From an uncultured Psychroserpens sp. (GTDB lineage Bacteria > Bacteroidota > Bacteroidia > Flavobacteriales > Flavobacteriaceae), in contig NZ_CANLNS010000002.1 in NCBI RefSeq assembly GCF_947492715.1, positions 464,040 through 528,039 on the forward strand: a stretch of DNA of 64,000 nt, read 5' to 3'. Position 1 is the first letter of the stretch; every line of letters starts with the position of its first letter. This document shows, one piece after another, positions 59,259-64,000 of this stretch. The notes under the pieces were generated by a model. It worked only from the letters and a program-made list of their open reading frames with translations. It ran no database searches and had not been told where the DNA came from. The position numbers and the translations under genes were made by a program.

Positions 59259-60725
59259 ATGCAAAAACAGAAATTATTTAAAGTTATATTTTATCCTATA
59301 CTTTTTCTAACTGTATACGGATGCAATAAAAAAGAAACCAATATTAGAACTCTTTTAGGAACAAATATTTCTCAAAAAACAACAGATAATTTCATTGATA
59401 ACCAAATGAAAATACTGAATATGCCAGCTTTATCTATTGCAATTATCAATAACGGAGAAGTCGTTTATCAAAGCATAAAAGGGTATGCAGATAAAGATAA
59501 AAAAATATTAGCTAATAATAAATCAATATTTGAAGGAGCATCTGTCTCAAAATCAGTTTTTGGTTTTTTTGTAATGACTTTAGTTGAAGACGGCATACTT
59601 GATTTAGACAAACCTCTTTACAAATACCTGTCAAATCCTGATATTGAAAACGATGAGCGCTATAAAAAAATAACGGCAAGAATGGTGCTTTCGCATCGTT
59701 CTGGGTTCCCAAATTGGCGTGATGATTACTCTAAAAAGAAACTTTTCATTCAATTTGAACCTGGAACCGATTATCATTATTCTGGAGAAGGTTACCAATA
59801 TTTGGCAGAAGTTCTAAAACATCTTTTAAACACTAATTGGGCAGGTTTGGAAAAAGAATTTCAAAAAAGAGTGGCAATACCATTTGAAATGGAACATACC
59901 AAATTCATAAAGGATGATTACATAAGAGAATATAAAGTTCGACCTTATGACAAAAATGGTAACTTGATTGATAAAGATAAAGATGAATGGTGGAAAAGTA
60001 GAGATTCTGTTTTTGTCGCACCAACGACTATACATTCAGAAGCAATTGACTTTTCTAAATGGATGATTGCAATGATGAATAAAGAAGGATTATCCGAAAA
60101 TGGATTTGATGAACTTTACAAATCACATTCAGAAATTAGTGACGGACTTTTAAAGGAAGATTATACTTTAGGGTTTAGCAAACTATCAATTCTTAACCTC
60201 AGTGAGTTGTTTTCTCACAGCGGAAATAATACTGGATTTTCTTCTTACTTTACGTTTGATAAAGACAAAAAATGGGGTTTCGTTTTCTTTACGAATTCCA
60301 AAGCTGGAGACCAATTTGCCTTAAACCTTACGTATAATTTATTATTATCTGGAACAATTGGAAAACAAATTGCTATTGGACTTACATTATTTTTTTCTAC
60401 AATACTATTAATTACAAACCTAATTCTTGTCTTTTTAAAAAAATCAAAAATGCTAAAAATACGACAATCTAATCTTGGAATTGGACTAATAGTCTGTATG
60501 TTTATAGTAATATCTTTGATTTTTATGCTTACTGTAAACTATGGGGTCATAATTTATTTGTATCCTTTAACAGTTTTACTTGCTCTATTTTTAAGTTTCA
60601 GAATATTTAATTCGATTATCAAACATTGGAGAGAAAATAAAGGCAGAAAGACTGAATTAGTCTTTCAAACAATATTTCTTATAAGTGTTCTGATTTCAGG
60701 AATTACAGTAGGAATTTTACAATAA
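59259..60725 (+). CDS. Serine hydrolase lipoprotein with C-terminal membrane helices
   Basis: A 488-residue protein with a lipobox-like start (FLTVYGCNKKE). The class C beta-lactamase-type core has SVSK in FEGASVSKSVFGFF, YSG in YHYSGEGYQYL (instead of YxN), and HSG in LFSHSGNNTGFSS. Residues about 365-488 form four membrane helices (QIAIGLTLFFSTILLITNLI, LIVCMFIVISLIFMLTVNYG and others). The layout resembles hydrolases fused to transport-like helices. Substrate unknown. A TlpA-like gene follows. Confidence 0.88.
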   Translation: MQKQKLFKVIFYPILFLTVYGCNKKETNIRTLLGTNISQKTTDNFIDNQMKILNMPALSIAIINNGEVVYQSIKGYADKDKKILANNKSIFEGASVSKSVFGFFVMTLVEDGILDLDKPLYKYLSNPDIENDERYKKITARMVLSHRSGFPNWRDDYSKKKLFIQFEPGTDYHYSGEGYQYLAEVLKHLLNTNWAGLEKEFQKRVAIPFEMEHTKFIKDDYIREYKVRPYDKNGNLIDKDKDEWWKSRDSVFVAPTTIHSEAIDFSKWMIAMMNKEGLSENGFDELYKSHSEISDGLLKEDYTLGFSKLSILNLSELFSHSGNNTGFSSYFTFDKDKKWGFVFFTNSKAGDQFALNLTYNLLLSGTIGKQIAIGLTLFFSTILLITNLILVFLKKSKMLKIRQSNLGIGLIVCMFIVISLIFMLTVNYGVIIYLYPLTVLLALFLSFRIFNSIIKHWRENKGRKTELVFQTIFLISVLISGITVGILQ

Positions 60726-60764
60726 ATAACTTGCCACAACATTATGAAAAACAAATTAAATATC

Positions 60765-61895
60765 ATGAAAAACAAATTACTATTATTAATCTTTTTAGGA
60801 ATTTCAATTCTTTTCAACTCTTGTAAACAAAAGCAGGAAGAATTTAATATTTCTGCAGAAATAACTGGTTTTGAAGATAACTCAAAAGTCATTGTTTCCG
60901 ATAGAATTACAGGTAAAATTTTAGATTCAACTACTATTATTAAAAACAATTTTACATTAAAGGGCATTCTTGATAATGCGCCTACTGATTTAAGTTTAGT
61001 AATAACTTCAAGTGCTGACAAAGATAACTTATATTCATCATTCTTTATTGGTAATGAAAACGTAAAAATTTCTGGTGATAAAAGTAACTTTAAAGATAAC
61101 TTAAAAATTACTGGCTCTAAACACAATAAGTTTAAAGTTGAACTAGATAATCTATTGAATCATTTGTCTAAAGAGAGAAGCAAGAAAGTACAAAAAATGT
61201 TTTCGTTAAGGAATGAAGGGAAATGGAATGATAGCTTACATCAAGCATATTGGGGAAAAAATGGAACTATAAGACAAATTGATGCTCAAATTTTCGAAAA
61301 GCGAAAGACATTTATTTCCAAAAACATCAATTCTGATTATGCTCTTTCACAACTTGTAACCTATAAGAATGATTTTTCTAAAGAGTTTGTAAATGAACAA
61401 ATTAGTAAACTAAACTCTACTTTTAAAAACACAGAATATGTAAATGTAATTAATACAGCAATAAATACGCAACAGCTAAAAATAAATGATAAATTTTACA
61501 ATTTTAGTGCTGAAAACATTAACGGAAATAGAGTGTCATTTGCTGATTTTTTTGATAAAAAGTATGTTCTTCTTGAGTTTTTCTCTCCTTATTGTGGTAT
61601 TTGTTTAGGAGCCTTACCCGAAATTAAGAAAATTGCTCACAATAATAAATTAGATGTTATAAGTTTATATGTAGATAAAAGTAAAGAAGACTGGATTGAA
61701 CATATTGAAAAGGAAAATATAGATTGGGTTAGTTTATGGATTGACAAGGGAAGGTATAGTGATGCTTATTCGAAGTATCATATAACAGGAACACCAACAT
61801 ATTACTTATTTGATAAAAATGGGGTTTTAGTCAAGAAATGGGTTGGGTGGTACGGAAAAGAGTTTAGAACTCAATTAAATGAGCTTATGAAATAA
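60765..61895 (+). CDS. TlpA-like thioredoxin lipoprotein with DUF4369-type N domain
   Basis: A 376-residue lipoprotein (LLLIFLGISILFNSCKQKQE). I prefer ATG 60765; another ATG seven codons upstream gives a duplicated MKNKL. Residues 25-130 look like DUF4369 (ISAEITGFEDNSKVIVSDRI, then DNLYSSFFIGNENVKISGDK). The C-terminal domain is a thioredoxin with YVLLEFFSPYCGICLGALPE, redox site CGIC, and TGTPTYYLFDKNGVLVKKW. It would handle disulfides in the periplasm, and it forms a pair with the serine hydrolase gene upstream. The stop is nine bases from AAC. Confidence 0.9.
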   Translation: MKNKLLLLIFLGISILFNSCKQKQEEFNISAEITGFEDNSKVIVSDRITGKILDSTTIIKNNFTLKGILDNAPTDLSLVITSSADKDNLYSSFFIGNENVKISGDKSNFKDNLKITGSKHNKFKVELDNLLNHLSKERSKKVQKMFSLRNEGKWNDSLHQAYWGKNGTIRQIDAQIFEKRKTFISKNINSDYALSQLVTYKNDFSKEFVNEQISKLNSTFKNTEYVNVINTAINTQQLKINDKFYNFSAENINGNRVSFADFFDKKYVLLEFFSPYCGICLGALPEIKKIAHNNKLDVISLYVDKSKEDWIEHIEKENIDWVSLWIDKGRYSDAYSKYHITGTPTYYLFDKNGVLVKKWVGWYGKEFRTQLNELMK

Positions 61896-61896
61896 C

Positions 61897-62035
61897 TAGG
61901 CACAACAACGTGTATAGTTCATTGCTTCCGACTTTCCTTTCGGAAAGTCCTCGCGGACTTTCTATCTGTGATTTATTTGCTAAATTAGTTGCTTAAACAC
62001 GCAACGAAATCATACACAAACACGTTGTAAAACAT
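61897..62035 (+). repeat. attC-like site 9 (variant centre)
   Basis: AAC 61904-61906, GTT 62024-62026. Centre: stem GACTTTCC-TTT-CGGAAAGTC followed by a third arm CTCGCGGACTTTC; core GATTTATTTGCTAAATTAG. The flank after GTT, GTAAAACAT, is the perfect complement of ATGTTTTAC before AAC at 63418 (12 of 12 with GTT/AAC). Confidence 0.9.
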
Positions 62036-62053
62036 TAGAACGAAATTCTAGAA

Positions 62054-62986
62054 ATGAAAAAAAATCCGAAAATATTTTCAATTTTAATCACACTAATCAT
62101 ATCTGTGATTTTAGGATATATAGAAATTGGAATTTTTAAAGAATATGGTTGGACTGTATTTCTTGTAATTCCATTAATAACTGGATTTCTTCCACCTTTT
62201 ATTAATGGAAAATTATCGAAAATAAGTAAAAAAGAAAGTTATAAATTAAGTTTTCTAACACTCGGAATTGTTTTAATTGGACTTTTGATTTTTGCAATTG
62301 AAGGAATGATTTGTATTGCAATGTCTTTACCTTTAATCGCTTTATTAGTTTGGCTTGGTTCTTATTTAGGATTTAAAGCAAACTCAGGAAAGTGGATAAA
62401 TCCGACAAATACAACAATTGGACTTCTTATTATTTGCGCAAGTTCAATGAGTTTCGACTATATAAATGAACCTGAAAACTTAATTCCTGTTAGAACGAAA
62501 ATTATTGTTAACTCTAATATAGAGAATGTTTGGAAAAACGTTGTGACTTTTGACAAAATAGACGAACCAGCTGACTGGATTTTTAAAACGGGAATATCAT
62601 ATCCAACAGACGCAACTATTAAAGGAACTGGAGTTGGAGCAATAAGATATTGTAATTTTACAACTGGTAGTTTTGTAGAACCAATCACAACTTGGAACGA
62701 ACCAAATTTATTACAATTTGACGTAAAAGAACAACCAATTCCTATGAATGAATTCAATCCATTTTGGGAAATTCATCCTCCACATTTAGATGGTTATTTC
62801 AAGTCTTATAAAGGTCAATTTAAATTAATCAAACTTGGAGAAAATCAAACTGAATTAGAAGGAACAACTTGGTATAAAGTAGATATTACACCAGAAATTT
62901 ACTGGAAAACTTGGTCTGATTTTATAATTCACAGAATACATAAACGAGTATTGAATCATATCAAAATAGAAACTGAAAATAAATAA
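62054..62986 (+). CDS. Membrane protein with C-terminal SRPBCC domain
   Basis: A 310-residue protein. Four to five hydrophobic helices (residues 8-135: FSILITLIISVILGYIEIGI, FLTLGIVLIGLLIFAIEGMI) are followed by a helix-grip domain (KIIVNSNIENVWKNVVTFDK, then LLQFDVKEQPIPMNEFNPFW and YKGQFKLIKLGENQTELEGT). The soluble part would bind a lipid-like ligand near the membrane. It and the next gene share one cassette. Confidence 0.82.
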   Translation: MKKNPKIFSILITLIISVILGYIEIGIFKEYGWTVFLVIPLITGFLPPFINGKLSKISKKESYKLSFLTLGIVLIGLLIFAIEGMICIAMSLPLIALLVWLGSYLGFKANSGKWINPTNTTIGLLIICASSMSFDYINEPENLIPVRTKIIVNSNIENVWKNVVTFDKIDEPADWIFKTGISYPTDATIKGTGVGAIRYCNFTTGSFVEPITTWNEPNLLQFDVKEQPIPMNEFNPFWEIHPPHLDGYFKSYKGQFKLIKLGENQTELEGTTWYKVDITPEIYWKTWSDFIIHRIHKRVLNHIKIETENK

Positions 62987-63017
62987 CGTTTAACAACAAC
63001 TCTAAAATAGAATATAA

Positions 63018-63431
63018 ATGAGAATTAAAAACGGAGTTTTTCCATACTTTTTTATAGGACTTTGGTCCATTATTTTTGGTATTGGGTTGATAACCATGTA
63101 TTCAAGAAACGGGTTAATAAGAATTTTTGGAAACTTGAACGAAAGAAACACAATTAATTCTTTACCTTTTTTGATAATAGGAATTCTCGTTCTAATATTA
63201 TTTTTATCAAACTTGATTTTTACATATTGGATAAAAGATTATAGAGACAAAATAATAATTAGAAATGTATTTAAGCAAAAAGAAATCAATTGGAATGAGA
63301 TATCTAAAATTGAAACTTTGAAGTGGATAAACTTATCTCAAATCTCTATTATTAAAACCAAATCAAACAAAAAGTATTTTGTTCACTGTCAATATAAAAA
63401 CCTAAAAGATGTTTTACAACAACGTCGCTAA
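63018..63431 (+). CDS. Small membrane protein, PH-like tail
   Basis: A 137-residue protein with two helices (FFIGLWSIIFGIGLITM, FLIIGILVLILFLSNLIF) and a C-terminal soluble part (IIIRNVFKQKEINWNEISKI, then ISIIKTKSNKKYFVHCQYKN) that looks like a small bacterial PH-type barrel. The last codons (VLQQRR) are encoded by the left half of the following short attC-like site. Function unknown. Confidence 0.68.
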   Translation: MRIKNGVFPYFFIGLWSIIFGIGLITMYSRNGLIRIFGNLNERNTINSLPFLIIGILVLILFLSNLIFTYWIKDYRDKIIIRNVFKQKEINWNEISKIETLKWINLSQISIIKTKSNKKYFVHCQYKNLKDVLQQRR

Positions 63432-63456
63432 CTAATATTTTAAAATATAGTTAAGC
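63409..63456 (+). repeat. Truncated attC-like site (left arm)
   Basis: ATGTTTTACAACAACGTCGC with AAC 63418-63420, overlapping the 3' end of the upstream gene. GTTAAGC at 63450-63456 is a consensus-like right core site (GTTRRRY), but its flank does not match the next left flank (TTTCAC). The centre is missing. Confidence 0.6.
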
Positions 63457-63474
63457 AATTAATAAAATGAAATA

Positions 63475-63843
63475 TTGAAAAAGATCCAAAAAAAATACGT
63501 TAGAAATTATTATGCAATTGCAATCTTAATAAATGTAGTTCTACCTGTTTTATCAATGATTTATGTAATAGGAAATCGGAAAGGAGAAGCCCAAATGGGA
63601 TACTTCATAATTGGGATTTGGGGATTGATTTGTATTTTTGTTTATTCTATTTACTTTGCAATACCAGATTTTAATAAAAATTGGGAAAAAGTAGCGGGTC
63701 TTTTATTTCCCACAATTCTATTGAGCTTAGCGCTCATAAAATATTGGAATTTTGCTCTTGTAATTTTATTAAATTTAATTATGAACGGTTTTTTTATCTG
63801 GCATCTGACAAAGAAAACGTTTCACAACAACGTGTATAATTAA
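63475..63843 (+). CDS. Small four-helix membrane protein
   Basis: A 122-residue protein starting with TTG. Four hydrophobic segments: AIAILINVVLPVLSMIYVI, YFIIGIWGLICIFVYSIYFA, VAGLLFPTILLSLALI, FALVILLNLIMNGFFIWHL. The last six codons (HNNVYN) are formed by the attC-like site CACAACAACGTGTATAATTAA, so the stop codon is provided by the repeat. Function unknown. Confidence 0.68.
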   Translation: MKKIQKKYVRNYYAIAILINVVLPVLSMIYVIGNRKGEAQMGYFIIGIWGLICIFVYSIYFAIPDFNKNWEKVAGLLFPTILLSLALIKYWNFALVILLNLIMNGFFIWHLTKKTFHNNVYN

Positions 63844-63952
63844 TTGCTGGTTTGTGTACTCGGAAAATCCTACGGATTTTCCTCTGGTTCGTTTTCTTTT
63901 GCTAACTTAGTTCCAGCCAACGCAACTAACCATACACGAACACGTTACAAGC
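63819..63952 (+). repeat. attC-like site 10 (intact)
   Basis: AAC 63826-63828, GTT 63944-63946. Stem GGAAAATCC/GGATTTTCC, core TGGTTCGTTTTCTTTTG-CTAACTTAGTTCC, CCAACGCAACTAACC and right arm CATACACGAACACGTTAC. Confidence 0.92.
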
Positions 63953-64000
63953 AATTGCTCATTCTCACTCAAACTCAATTTATCTACTTACTTATACTCT
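63947..64000. other. Start of another gene-less cassette (cut by window end)
   Basis: From the GTT on, the sequence is identical to that at 56666-56722 (ACAAGCAATTGCTCATTC onward, to TACTTACTTATACTCT), so a fourth copy of the non-coding cassette begins here and continues beyond the window. Confidence 0.75.

Noticed and set aside
54234..63952. CRISPR array as explanation for the regular repeats
   Set aside because: Repeats are about 125 bp, spacers are 190 bp to 3.5 kb and contain genes, and no cas genes are seen.
54234..63952. MITE or insertion-sequence family as explanation for the repeats
   Set aside because: All copies have the same orientation, none interrupts a gene, no target-site duplications or transposase are seen, and the flanking bases pair across the neighbouring gene segment, which transposition would not produce.
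54234..63952. Repeats as simple intergenic transcription terminators
   Set aside because: The stems are not followed by T runs at a fixed distance, and the long asymmetric core and variable flanks would serve no purpose in a terminator.

Overview
The window looks like a piece of chromosome from a marine-type Flavobacteriaceae (Bacteroidota). The DNA is AT-rich. Promoter-like elements of the TAnnTTTG type occur. One protein ends in a type IX secretion sorting domain, lipoproteins carry Bacteroidota-style signal peptides, and TPR-LuxR and LytTR regulators and a short RpoD-like sigma factor are present. The genus cannot be fixed from sequence reading alone.

Left part (1 to about 13.1 kb): ordinary housekeeping and metabolic genes on both strands. 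These are the 5' end of dnaK, a Crp/Fnr-type regulator, L-serine dehydratase, panB, a DUF985 cupin, an RluA-type pseudouridine synthase, a three-gene sensor kinase operon, and a tightly overlapping operon pxpA-pxpB-pxpC (5-oxoprolinase) with an Nramp-like transporter that lacks the metal-binding motifs and a DUF2891 lipoprotein. An OMPLA-like outer membrane protein follows.

Right part (about 13.1 kb to the end): a long run of mostly unrelated small genes, nearly all on the + strand. They encode hydrolases, GNAT, VOC, SRPBCC and monooxygenase-like proteins, a methyltransferase, an immunity protein, an AbiTii abortive-infection protein and many unknowns. Imperfect repeats of about 125 bp separate them. 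The repeats are well preserved from 53.2 kb onwards and decayed, with only their core surviving, between 13 and 53 kb. They have the architecture of integron attC sites: inverted arms, an invariant AAC at the left and CACGTT at the right. The bases just outside AAC pair with the bases that follow GTT at the other end of the same gene segment, not with the other end of the same repeat. That is what excision and insertion at G^TT by an integron integrase would produce. The region is therefore best read as a sedentary chromosomal integron or attC cluster in a Bacteroidota genome. No integrase gene is in the window.

Within this array are four copies (one cut by the window end) of gene-less cassettes with an internal period of about 44 bp. 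One of them is tandemly duplicated as a 316-bp unit. A 3.5-kb cassette carries three genes (LytTR regulator, serine hydrolase, TlpA-like thioredoxin). Islands that interrupt the cassette pattern include a probable aerolysin-like pore-forming lipoprotein with a T9SS cargo protein (14.4-17.1 kb) and a cspA plus extra RpoD-like sigma factor pair (43.2-44.4 kb), both on the minus strand. Regulatory sites that can be read directly include two BlaI/MecI-type dyads lying exactly on the -33 and -7 elements upstream of a serine hydrolase gene, and palindromes over the promoter of a marR gene.
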